Assembly: GCA_947455875.1 (NCBI GenBank)
Contig: CANGSD010000106.1
Span: forward strand, 1-5,571
DNA length: 5,571 nucleotides
Source of the DNA: Comamonadaceae bacterium
GTDB taxonomy: Bacteria; Pseudomonadota; Gammaproteobacteria; Burkholderiales; Burkholderiaceae
Direction: 5' to 3'
Every line of letters begins with the position of its first letter. Positions within the stretch are counted from its first letter, which is position 1. Made by a program: the position numbers and the translations under genes. Below the pieces are notes generated by a model. That model saw only the letters and a list, made by a program, of their open reading frames with translations, searched no databases and was not told where the DNA came from. This document shows, piece by piece, positions 1 to 5,571 of this stretch.

Positions 1-717
1 CAGCACGTGACGGCGCACGCCACCGCTTTCACGCAGGGCTGTGAACTTGGGGAATTCGCCACCGGCCGATGAACCGGGGTCGCCGTCGCTCAAGGCCACT
101 GCCACATGACGGCTGAAAGCGTCAGGCCATGCTTCGTCCGTGATCACGGCCGGTGGCTGCTGGGAGCGCTCCAGCCAGGCACGCAGGGCCGGCTCGCCCA
201 CGACATAACACCCCGGCAGATCGGTCCCTACCAGGCTCAGGGCATGCAGCACATCGTCATCGGACCACTGCGTGGGATCCGTCGGGACCTGCAGCAGCAC
301 GGCATGGTGGCGCGCAAAGTGTCGGCCCAGGAAGCCCTGGGGTCGCGCGTCATCCAACAAATAGGGCAAGCCGTCGAACCAGCCCTCGGCCATCTGCGGA
401 TCCAGGGGCCAGGGGCAAGGCTCGCGCCAATCCAATGCGCACCCGGCCGGGTGCAGCGGGGCCAGCCGGGCGACCTCGTGGGGCTGGCCGGATTCGTCAA
501 TACGGTAGACCGGCAGCGGCTCGCCCTGCATGCGCACGGGGCGGCGGGCGGCATACGCGGTGCGCCGGGCCTGACCCAGCGAAACGACCTGGGGCCCCAG
601 TGCCTGGACAGCGCGCATGAGTGTGGCGCGGCTGATTCCCAGTCGCGCCACCAGCTCGCCTGCGGGCTGCCGGCCCCAGGTTCGCAAGGCATGAAGGACC
701 TTATCCGCGTTAGACAT
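1..717 (-). CDS. yjjJ: HipA-family kinase/toxin, YjjJ (HipH)-like, N-terminal 239 residues (3' truncated by window edge)
   Basis: The minus-strand frame stays open from the ATG at 717 to base 1, giving 239 codons with no stop, so the C-terminal half lies outside the window (E. coli YjjJ is about 440 residues as I recall). Residues 5-60 look like a winged helix-turn-helix, with ELVARLGISRATLMRAVQAL as the helical core. Residues 65-185 resemble the HipA N-terminal subdomain. Residues 212-226 (GDPGSSAGGEFPKFT) match the glycine-rich nucleotide-binding segment of HipA-type Ser/Thr kinases. A fused N-terminal DNA-binding domain is typical of YjjJ, an orphan HipA homologue reported as toxic in E. 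coli. The catalytic Asp and metal-binding motif would be off-window, so activity cannot be judged. No hipB-like gene lies upstream. There is no good Shine-Dalgarno, and the start codon sits inside a repeated 10-mer. The family call is firm; the toxin role is inferred. Confidence 0.85.
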   Translation of the reverse strand, partial: MSNADKVLHALRTWGRQPAGELVARLGISRATLMRAVQALGPQVVSLGQARRTAYAARRPVRMQGEPLPVYRIDESGQPHEVARLAPLHPAGCALDWREPCPWPLDPQMAEGWFDGLPYLLDDARPQGFLGRHFARHHAVLLQVPTDPTQWSDDDVLHALSLVGTDLPGCYVVGEPALRAWLERSQQPPAVITDEAWPDAFSRHVAVALSDGDPGSSAGGEFPKFTALRESGGVRRHVL

Positions 718-802
718 GAAACGATACGGACTGCGCCAAGCCGTTGTTTTAAAAGGTAATTCTAATCCAAATTGCTTTTTTTGAAACGTTTAATGAAACG
801 AT
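716..802. repeat. Repeated ATGAAACGAT motif, candidate operator set
   Basis: The 10-mer ATGAAACGAT occurs exactly at 716-725 and 793-802 in the same orientation. A related copy, TTGAAACGTT (781-790, 8 of 10 matches), sits 12 bp before the second. The 716 copy overlaps the start codon of the HipA-like gene; the other two lie in the divergent spacer, near where promoters for either gene would be. The repeats could bind the helix-turn-helix of the HipA-like protein for autoregulation. That role is inferred from position only; repetition and placement are what can be seen. Confidence 0.4.
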
Positions 803-862
803 TTATTCGGGGTGACGATTCGTCTGGTCGATCGGCTCTGACAGATCCCCGACAATCCGCGG
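718..862. promoter_or_regulatory. AT-rich divergent promoter region between the HipA-like gene and the DUF3297 gene
   Basis: The 145-bp spacer contains an AT-rich core (about 745-808) that stands out from the GC-rich surroundings. On the minus strand TAGAAT (complement of 759-764) is a fair -10 for the HipA-like gene and would leave a leader of roughly 35 nt, but the -35 is weak. On the plus strand TTGAAA (781-786) is a fair -35, with TATTCG (804-809) 17 bp later as a poor -10 for DUF3297. A TTTTAAAA palindrome lies at 747-754 and AAACGTTT at 784-791. No small antitoxin gene is seen here on either strand. Confidence 0.4.
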
Positions 863-1120
863 ATGACTGAATCGACCCCCGCCCCCGAGCGCCCCGCCCT
901 GCCCGATCGCCTGTGCACCGACCCGGCCAGCCCGCACCACCTGGCCGCCGCCTTCGAGCACGACATCGGCATCCGCCTCAATGGCAAGGAGCAAAAAGGC
1001 GTTGAGGAATACTGCATCAGCGAAGGCTGGATCAAGCTGCCCGCGGGCAAGACCCTGGACCGCAAGGGCCAGCCCCTGTTGATCAAACTCAAAGGCAAGG
1101 TCGAGGCGTTCTACCGCTGA
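863..1120 (+). CDS. DUF3297 family small protein
   Basis: This 85-residue protein is recognised as DUF3297 by its conserved pattern: LPDRL near residue 13, SPHH at 23-26, DIGIRLNGKE at 34-43, VEEYCISEGWI at 47-57, GKTLDRKG at 62-69, and IKLKGKVE towards the end. Length is normal for the family (about 80-85), so it is complete. No biochemical role is established to my knowledge. It has no signal peptide or membrane segment and is probably a cytosolic single domain with a variable, Pro-rich N-terminus. The start is fixed because an in-frame TGA lies at 839-841 and no other start codon intervenes, yet no Shine-Dalgarno is visible, so it may be translated from a leaderless or near-leaderless transcript. 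It is divergent from the HipA-like gene and its 3' end faces that of dbpA across 12 bp. Confidence 0.85.
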   Translation: MTESTPAPERPALPDRLCTDPASPHHLAAAFEHDIGIRLNGKEQKGVEEYCISEGWIKLPAGKTLDRKGQPLLIKLKGKVEAFYR

Positions 1121-1132
1121 AGGCGGCGCCCC

Positions 1133-2521
<1,389 letters not shown>

Positions 2522-2544
2522 GCGCCGATCATTTCACATCGGGC

Positions 2545-2787
2545 ATGGCGGACAATGCGAGCATGCGCAAGAACGATTGGGCCCAGCGGGTGATGACACT
2601 GCTTCAAGGCGGTAACGCACCGGCGGCTCTCGCACAAATCAAGGTCGCCCCCGATCCCAAGGACCTCGCGGCTCTGCGCAAGGCCATGGCCGCAGCGGGT
2701 TGGGTCGGTCGCTGGCCGCTGGTGGACGCCGCGATCGAAGACAACTACGCCCTGCTCTCGGCGCCGCGCCTGCACCGCGCGCCTTGA
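2545..2787 (+). CDS. Conserved small hypothetical protein, first gene of the RhlE-like helicase cluster
   Basis: The frame encodes 80 residues from the ATG at 2545, or 74 from the ATG at 2563 (MRKNDWAQRVMTLL). I favour the second start slightly: residues 1-6 add nothing recognisable, the amphipathic helix begins just after it, and it leaves more room for the dbpA promoter. Neither start has a clear Shine-Dalgarno. The sequence is predicted mostly helical, with QRVMTLLQGGNAPAALAQIK, then a KDLAALRKAM helix and a DAAIEDNYALL helix, ending in SAPRLHRAP. It resembles a short conserved hypothetical I recall from Burkholderiales; no function is known to me. It has no signal peptide or membrane segment. 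The stop lies 18 bp before the helicase start, consistent with co-transcription, so a helicase-linked role is possible but unproven. Confidence 0.65.
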   Translation: MADNASMRKNDWAQRVMTLLQGGNAPAALAQIKVAPDPKDLAALRKAMAAAGWVGRWPLVDAAIEDNYALLSAPRLHRAP

Positions 2788-2805
2788 CGTGGCTCGGCGA
2801 CATTC

Positions 2806-4092
2806 ATGACCTTCAGCGCCCTGGGCCTCACGGCGGAACTCGAAAGCGCGGCACACGCACTGGGTCTGTCGCAGCCCACCCCGGTACAGGCACAGGCCAT
2901 CCCCGCAGTCTTGCGTGGCGCCGATGTCTTCGCACTCGCCCCCACCGGCTCGGGCAAGACCGCCGCCTTCGTGCTGCCCCTGCTGCAGCGCCTTCTGGCC
3001 GAACCCGCGCAAACGCCGCGCCGCGTACGCGCTCTGGTGCTGGTGCCCACGCGCGAACTCGCCGCCCAGGTGGGCGAAGTGTTTCGCAATCTCGGACGCC
3101 ATGCGCCCAAGCCGCTGCGCGTGGCGATCCTGTTTGGCGGGGTGTCGGTCAACCCGCAGATGATGGGCCTGCGCGGAGGCGCCGACGTGGTAGTGGCCAC
3201 GCCGGGGCGCCTACTTGATCTGATGCAACGCAATGCGCTGCGTCTGTCGCACGTGGCCACGCTGGTGATCGACGAGGCCGATCGCCTGCTCGATCTGGGC
3301 TTCGCCGACGAACTCGCCGCCGTGCTGGAGACCCTGCCGCGTCAGCGGCAAACCCTGTTTTTCTCGGCCACCTGCCCCGACGCAGTGCGCGCGCTGGCCG
3401 AGCCGCTGCTGCGCGCGCCAGTGCAGATTTCGGTGGCCCCATCGGAGCACGCCGACTCCGACGAACACGCACTCCCTCGCGCGCCCAGCCCCGCCATCGT
3501 GCAGCGCGTGATTGAAGTCGACCCCGAGCGGCGCGCGATGCTGCTCAAACACCTGATTCAAGAAAGCAAGTGGTCACGCGCCTTGGTCTTCGTCGCGACG
3601 CGCTATGCCGCAGACCATGTCGCCTGGAAACTGCACAAGGCCGGCATCTTCGCCACGCCGCTGCATGGCGACATGAGCCAGGGCCAGCGCAGCGAGGTGC
3701 TGCAGCAATTCAAGGACGAGCGCTGGGACGTGGTGGTCACCACCGATCTGGCCTCGCGCGGCATCGACATCCCCGACCTGCCGGTGGTGGTCAACTTCGA
3801 CCTGCCACGATCGGCCGTCGACCATGTGCACCGCATCGGCCGCACCGGGCGCGCTGGCGCCAGCGGCCTGGCCGTGAGTTTTGTGAGCGCCGAGACCGAG
3901 GCGCATTGGCGCTTGATCGAAAAACGCCAGGGTCTGACGATCCCGCGCGAGCAGGTGCCTGGCTTCGAGCCGACGCGCACCGAAACGATCGCCGCACCCG
4001 CGGCCGCACCCGGCACGGGCGGCATCAAAGGCAAGCGCCCCAGCAAGAAAGACAAACTGCGCGCCGCGGCCAAAGCCGCCGGCGGGCTCTGA
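2806..4092 (+). CDS. DEAD-box ATP-dependent RNA helicase, RhlE-like
   Basis: A complete 428-residue DEAD-box helicase that would unwind or remodel RNA with ATP in the cytosol. It begins with the RhlE-type MTFSALGL and a Q motif (PTPVQAQAIP, 24-33). It then shows Walker A APTGSGKT (45-52), PTREL (81-85), GG (111-112), TPGR (132-135), DEAD (156-159), SAT (187-189), SRGID (317-321) and HRIGRTGR (342-349). After the second RecA-like domain there is only a short tail, Pro/Ala-rich and then Lys/Arg-rich (GGIKGKRPSKKDKLRAAAKA), presumably for nonspecific RNA contact. It lacks the DbpA RNA-binding domain. The inter-domain linker (about 211-230) is long, acidic and His-containing. RhlE subgroup is my best assignment; SrmB-like or another generic group is less likely. 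It sits 18 bp after a small gene and 13 bp before another, probably in one transcript. The start has only a weak GGCGA upstream. Confidence 0.92.
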   Translation: MTFSALGLTAELESAAHALGLSQPTPVQAQAIPAVLRGADVFALAPTGSGKTAAFVLPLLQRLLAEPAQTPRRVRALVLVPTRELAAQVGEVFRNLGRHAPKPLRVAILFGGVSVNPQMMGLRGGADVVVATPGRLLDLMQRNALRLSHVATLVIDEADRLLDLGFADELAAVLETLPRQRQTLFFSATCPDAVRALAEPLLRAPVQISVAPSEHADSDEHALPRAPSPAIVQRVIEVDPERRAMLLKHLIQESKWSRALVFVATRYAADHVAWKLHKAGIFATPLHGDMSQGQRSEVLQQFKDERWDVVVTTDLASRGIDIPDLPVVVNFDLPRSAVDHVHRIGRTGRAGASGLAVSFVSAETEAHWRLIEKRQGLTIPREQVPGFEPTRTETIAAPAAAPGTGGIKGKRPSKKDKLRAAAKAAGGL

Positions 4093-4105
4093 TCGAAAGC
4101 CTCGG

Positions 4106-4426
4106 ATGGACGACGCCAACCAGATCCAGGTGCCCGATTCCTTTCTGGCCTTGTACGCCTCGCGCGGCGGACATCGCCTGACCGAGCCCATCGCCCACGT
4201 GCGCGCGCGCTACGAACTGTGCGAAGACCTCGCACAGGCGCTGACCGAACAGGCGCGCCTGACGCAGTTCCAACTGGGCATCACCGAGCAGGACGTGCTG
4301 GAAAAAATGCTGCAGGCGCTCACGCAAGAAGGCTCGCCGGTGCCGCCGAATGAGGCGCAGTGGGTGGTGCGGCGTCTGGCCGAACTTCTGGACTGGCCGC
4401 CGTTAACGGACGATCTGGCCCGTTAA
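4106..4426 (+). CDS. Conserved small hypothetical protein downstream of the RhlE-like helicase
   Basis: A 106-residue soluble, mostly helical protein of unknown function. It opens with IQVPDSFLALY (7-17), followed by TEPIAHVRARYELCEDLAQALTEQA (26-50), a run QFQLGITEQDVLEKMLQAL (54-72) and a C-terminal helix AQWVVRRLAELLDW (84-97). These segments recall a short Burkholderiales family of hypotheticals, some of which I believe carry an unsupported ATPase/chaperone label; no Walker motif is present here, so I do not adopt it. There is no signal peptide, membrane segment or Cys-rich site. It starts 13 bp after the helicase stop with a weak GAAAG (4097-4101 region) upstream, suggesting the same transcript. 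Its stop codon TAA (4424-4426) is part of a good -10 hexamer for the next gene. Confidence 0.75.
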   Translation: MDDANQIQVPDSFLALYASRGGHRLTEPIAHVRARYELCEDLAQALTEQARLTQFQLGITEQDVLEKMLQALTQEGSPVPPNEAQWVVRRLAELLDWPPLTDDLAR

Positions 4427-4429
4427 AAT
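4403..4429 (+). promoter_or_regulatory. Candidate promoter for the 48-residue membrane protein gene
   Basis: TAAAAT at 4424-4429 matches the -10 consensus at 5 of 6 positions, and TTAACG at 4403-4408 is a partial -35 (4 of 6) with a short 15-bp spacer. The -10 overlaps the stop codon of the preceding gene. Transcription would start near 4436 and give a leader of about 40 nt before the ATG at 4478. The -10 is convincing; the -35 is not. Confidence 0.45.
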
Positions 4430-4464
4430 GCGGCGTTCGCGCCCCCGGCGCACCCGATCGCCTC

Positions 4465-4470
4465 AAGGAA
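4465..4470 (+). promoter_or_regulatory. Ribosome binding site AAGGAA
   Basis: AAGGAA lies 7 bases before the ATG at 4478. This clear Shine-Dalgarno is what supports the very short downstream frame as a real gene. Confidence 0.75.
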
Positions 4471-4477
4471 CCCCGCC

Positions 4478-4624
4478 ATGTCCAGCCACGACAACTCGCA
4501 CCCAGCCGCCACGGAATCTCAAGATCCCATTGAGCGCATCGTCCCCCACATGCCCATCGTGCTGCCCGTGGTCGGCGGCGTCCTGATCTTCCTGCTGGCG
4601 TTCATCGCCATCGCGATGGCCTGA
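4478..4624 (+). CDS. Small single-pass membrane protein (48 residues), unknown function
   Basis: The frame encodes MSSHDNSHPAATESQDPIER, then IVPHMP, then a hydrophobic stretch from about residue 26 to 48 (IVLPVVGGVLIFLLAFIAIA, ending MA). This is a polar, His-containing N-terminal tail of about 25 residues and one transmembrane helix reaching the very C-terminus, so it is likely a tail-anchored-like inner-membrane microprotein. Support for it being real comes from a strong Shine-Dalgarno at proper spacing, a TAAAAT -10 upstream, a codon pattern matching the neighbours, and an intrinsic terminator 32 bp past its stop. It resembles no family I can name. Similar tiny membrane proteins often act as accessory subunits of respiratory or transport complexes, but nothing nearby identifies a partner. 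It could be expressed alone or by read-through from the helicase cluster. Confidence 0.72.
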   Translation: MSSHDNSHPAATESQDPIERIVPHMPIVLPVVGGVLIFLLAFIAIAMA

Positions 4625-4656
4625 GCCTGACCGCCGCGCCCGGCAGTAGACGCCCT

Positions 4657-4700
4657 AAAAAATAGCCCGCTGGCGCTGACGCCCGGCGGGCTTTTCTTTT
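4657..4700 (+). terminator. Rho-independent terminator after the helicase cluster
   Basis: The hairpin has an outer stem AGCCCGC (4664-4670) with GCGGGCT (4686-4692) and an inner stem GGCG (4672-4675) with CGCC (4680-4683). The loop is CTGA, with small bulges between the stems (T4671 against C4684-G4685). The tract TTTTCTTTT (4692-4700) follows directly. Upstream lies A6 (4657-4662) followed by TA, so the complementary strand also reads hairpin plus T-run and the element may work in both directions. It ends transcription 32 bp after the small membrane protein gene. Confidence 0.9.
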
Positions 4701-4742
4701 GGCGACAGCGGAACGAATGCTTTGGAATTCATTCTGGTCGCC
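4701..4742. repeat. Inverted repeat GGCGAC / GTCGCC just after the terminator
   Basis: GGCGAC (4701-4706) is matched by GTCGCC (4737-4742), and inside them GAATG (4715-4719) pairs with CATTC (4730-4734) across a 10-nt loop. The internal loop is uneven (8 against 2 nt), so any RNA fold would be imperfect. It has no T-run and may be a remnant or a protein site; function unknown. Confidence 0.35.
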
Positions 4743-4752
4743 GCGCATAAAG

Positions 4753-4771
4753 TCATGCAAGTTTTGCATGA
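4753..4771. promoter_or_regulatory. Perfect palindrome TCATGCAA-GTT-TTGCATGA, candidate operator upstream of pckG
   Basis: An 8-bp perfect inverted repeat separated by 3 bp lies about 150 bp before the pckG start and about 40 bp before the best -10. Its size and symmetry fit the site of a dimeric repressor or activator. I cannot assign the regulator. The nearby GGGTCG-CC-CGACCC (4779-4792) is a second, 6-bp perfect palindrome. Confidence 0.5.
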
Positions 4772-4790
4772 AATAGCGGGGTCGCCCGAC

Positions 4791-4817
4791 CCGTCATGGA
4801 AGTGTCATCCCTAAAAT
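4791..4817 (+). promoter_or_regulatory. Candidate pckG promoter with tandem TCAT repeats before the -10
   Basis: TAAAAT (4812-4817) is a good -10 hexamer in the right place for pckG, with transcription expected near 4824. No -35 consensus is present at 16-18 bp. Two 7-mers, CCGTCAT (4791-4797) and GTGTCAT (4802-4808), repeat with an 11-bp period just upstream, reminiscent of an activator site. An activator-dependent promoter is therefore inferred. Confidence 0.4.
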
Positions 4818-4861
4818 CGGGCACCCCAGACGGCTGTGCCCGGCGGGGGCCAGCCTGTTTT
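4818..4861 (+). other. Two mutually exclusive hairpins in the pckG leader (attenuator-like)
   Basis: Hairpin A pairs CGGGCAC (4818-4824) with GTGCCCG (4836-4842), 7 bp with an 11-nt loop. Hairpin B pairs GGCTG-T-GCCC (4832-4841) with GGGCCAGCC (4847-4855), 9 bp with one bulged T and a 5-nt loop, and is followed by TGTTTT. Bases 4836-4842 are used by A while B needs 4832-4841, so both cannot form together. B with its short U-run resembles a weak terminator. Hairpin A would exist only in transcripts starting upstream of about 4818. Confidence 0.35.
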
Positions 4862-4873
4862 CCAGAGGGCGTG

Positions 4874-4924
4874 ATGCCGCGCCTTGTGGAAATCAGGATT
4901 CAACTTCAGGAGCTTTGGACATGA
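4874..4924 (+). CDS. Possible 16-residue leader peptide overlapping the pckG start
   Basis: ATG at 4874 opens a 16-codon frame ([16 protein letters not shown]) whose TGA stop (4922-4924) overlaps the pckG ATG as ATGA. A purine-rich AGAGGG (4864-4869) precedes it at a workable distance. A GTG at 4871 is in frame as an alternative start. Such an overlap could couple pckG translation to the leader frame, but pckG also has its own good Shine-Dalgarno, which lies inside this frame. Short frames like this arise by chance, so this stays tentative. Confidence 0.25.
   Translation: MPRLVEIRIQLQELWT
4908..4912 (+). promoter_or_regulatory. Ribosome binding site AGGAG for pckG
   Basis: AGGAG ends 8 bases before the ATG at 4921, which settles this codon as the pckG start. 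Confidence 0.8.
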
Positions 4925-5571
4925 ACTCTCCCGCGATGCAGGGCCTGGGCCTTGCCGCCCCCGCCTGGGTCAAGAACGCCAAACTGATTGCCTGGGTCGC
5001 CGACATGGTGGCCCTGTGCAAGCCGGACTCGGTGTACTGGTGCGACGGCAGCCAGGCCGAATACGAGCGCCTGTGCCAGCAGCTGGTCGACGCCGGCACC
5101 TTCAAGAAGCTCAATCCCGCCAAGCGCCCCAACTCCTTCTTGGCCTGCTCCGACCCGACGGACGTGGCCCGCGTGGAAGACCGCACCTACATCTGCTCGC
5201 ACAAGAAAGAAGACGCCGGCCCCACCAACAACTGGATGGACCCGGCCCAGATGCGCGCCACGCTGCAGCCCCTGTTTGACGGTTGCATGAAGGGCCGCAC
5301 CATGTATGTGGTGCCCTTCTCGATGGGCCCGCTGGGTTCGCCCATTGCCCACATCGGCATCGAGCTGTCCGACAGCGCCTATGTGGCCGTGAACATGAAG
5401 ATCATGACCCGCATGGGCAAGGCGGTCTACGACGTGCTGGGCGTCGATGGCGAGTTCGTGCCCTGCGTACACACCGTGGGCGCCCCCCTGGCCGCTGGCG
5501 AGAAAGACACCACCTCCTGGCCGTGCAACAAGACCAAGCACATCGTGCATTACCCCGAGACCCGCGAGATC
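4921..5571 (+). CDS. pckG: Phosphoenolpyruvate carboxykinase (GTP), N-terminal 217 residues (3' truncated by window edge)
   Basis: The frame is open from ATG 4921 to the last base, 217 codons of a protein usually near 600-620 residues. PckG converts oxaloacetate and GTP to phosphoenolpyruvate, GDP and CO2, the entry step of gluconeogenesis, in the cytosol. Family hallmarks visible are [14 protein letters not shown] (38-51), [22 protein letters not shown] (72-93) with the Arg-containing substrate-binding region, NNWMDP (103-108), and [20 protein letters not shown] (128-147). These identify the GTP-dependent class, not the unrelated-length ATP-dependent PckA. The GTP-binding P-loop and metal-binding residues lie beyond the window, so integrity there is unknown. 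The start has a strong Shine-Dalgarno. It is the first gene after a terminator and a 296-bp intergenic region, so it is transcribed from its own promoter. Confidence 0.97.
   Translation, partial: MNSPAMQGLGLAAPAWVKNAKLIAWVADMVALCKPDSVYWCDGSQAEYERLCQQLVDAGTFKKLNPAKRPNSFLACSDPTDVARVEDRTYICSHKKEDAGPTNNWMDPAQMRATLQPLFDGCMKGRTMYVVPFSMGPLGSPIAHIGIELSDSAYVAVNMKIMTRMGKAVYDVLGVDGEFVPCVHTVGAPLAAGEKDTTSWPCNKTKHIVHYPETREI

Larger units (their letters stand above)
4625..4920. other. Intergenic region between the small membrane protein gene and pckG
   Basis: No convincing gene longer than the tentative 16-codon leader frame is seen on either strand. In order it holds the bidirectional-looking terminator (4657-4700), an imperfect inverted repeat (4701-4742), a perfect 8-bp palindrome (4753-4771), a 6-bp palindrome (4779-4792), tandem TCAT repeats and a -10 box (4791-4817), overlapping leader hairpins (4818-4855) and the pckG Shine-Dalgarno. 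GGTCGCC occurs twice (4736-4742 and 4780-4786), and GTCATG twice (4752-4757 and 4793-4798). Confidence 0.7.

Noticed and set aside
106..759. A 217-codon plus-strand open frame at the left end
   Set aside because: It lies opposite the HipA-like gene, which has clear family motifs; the plus-strand protein is low-complexity and matches nothing known to me.
1121..1132. Possible terminator between the convergent DUF3297 and dbpA genes
   Set aside because: Only a GGCGCC hexamer palindrome is present; there is no adequate stem or T-run.
2525..2542. CCGAT...ATCGG inverted repeat and a CRP-like half-site TGTGA between dbpA and the divergent small gene
   Set aside because: The repeat is only 5 bp per arm and the CRP-like sequence lacks its second half, so neither is above chance.
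3574..4235. Overlapping minus-strand frames opposite the RhlE-like helicase C-terminus
   Set aside because: They are shadows of the helicase coding strand with no start signal and no family resemblance.
4428..4583. An out-of-frame ATG frame (about 51 codons) overlapping the small membrane protein
   Set aside because: It has no Shine-Dalgarno, its ATG overlaps the -10 box, and its Arg/Pro/Cys-rich product looks like an alternate reading of GC-rich DNA.
4906..5550. A long minus-strand open frame opposite pckG
   Set aside because: The plus strand encodes PckG with conserved motifs and a Shine-Dalgarno; the antisense product is Gly/His/Val-rich and unrecognisable.

Overview
The window is a GC-rich stretch of bacterial chromosome. 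Gene content and codon use fit a betaproteobacterium, most likely order Burkholderiales. The evidence is a GTP-type phosphoenolpyruvate carboxykinase, a DUF3297 protein, a DbpA helicase, short conserved hypotheticals of a Burkholderiales kind, and TAAAAT-type -10 boxes. The taxonomic call rests on remembered protein families, not on a database search. No rRNA, tRNA, CRISPR array, insertion sequence or phage gene was seen.

Layout. Positions 1-717 (minus) hold the N-terminal half of a HipA-like kinase/toxin of the YjjJ type with its own N-terminal helix-turn-helix; its C-terminus lies beyond the left edge. An AT-rich divergent spacer (718-862) separates it from a small DUF3297 gene (863-1120, plus). 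This spacer carries repeats of a TGAAACG motif, one of which overlaps the toxin start codon. DUF3297 converges, with only 12 bp between, on dbpA (1133-2521, minus). From a 23-bp divergent spacer a plus-strand cluster begins: a conserved small hypothetical (2545-2787), an RhlE-like DEAD-box helicase (2806-4092) and a second small hypothetical (4106-4426). A 48-residue single-pass membrane protein (4478-4624) follows, apparently with its own promoter, and the run ends at a strong intrinsic terminator (4657-4700). After a 296-bp intergenic region rich in inverted repeats, pckG begins at 4921 and runs off the right edge.

How the parts relate. The centre is an RNA-metabolism neighbourhood: a 23S-rRNA-directed helicase (DbpA) back to back with a general RhlE-type helicase, each close to short uncharacterised proteins. 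The left end is an apparently orphan HipA-family toxin. The right end is gluconeogenesis (PckG), preceded by a leader with two mutually exclusive hairpins and a short leader reading frame overlapping the pckG start. I see no clear new multi-gene system. The most useful leads are the repeat-bearing toxin/DUF3297 spacer and the structured pckG leader.
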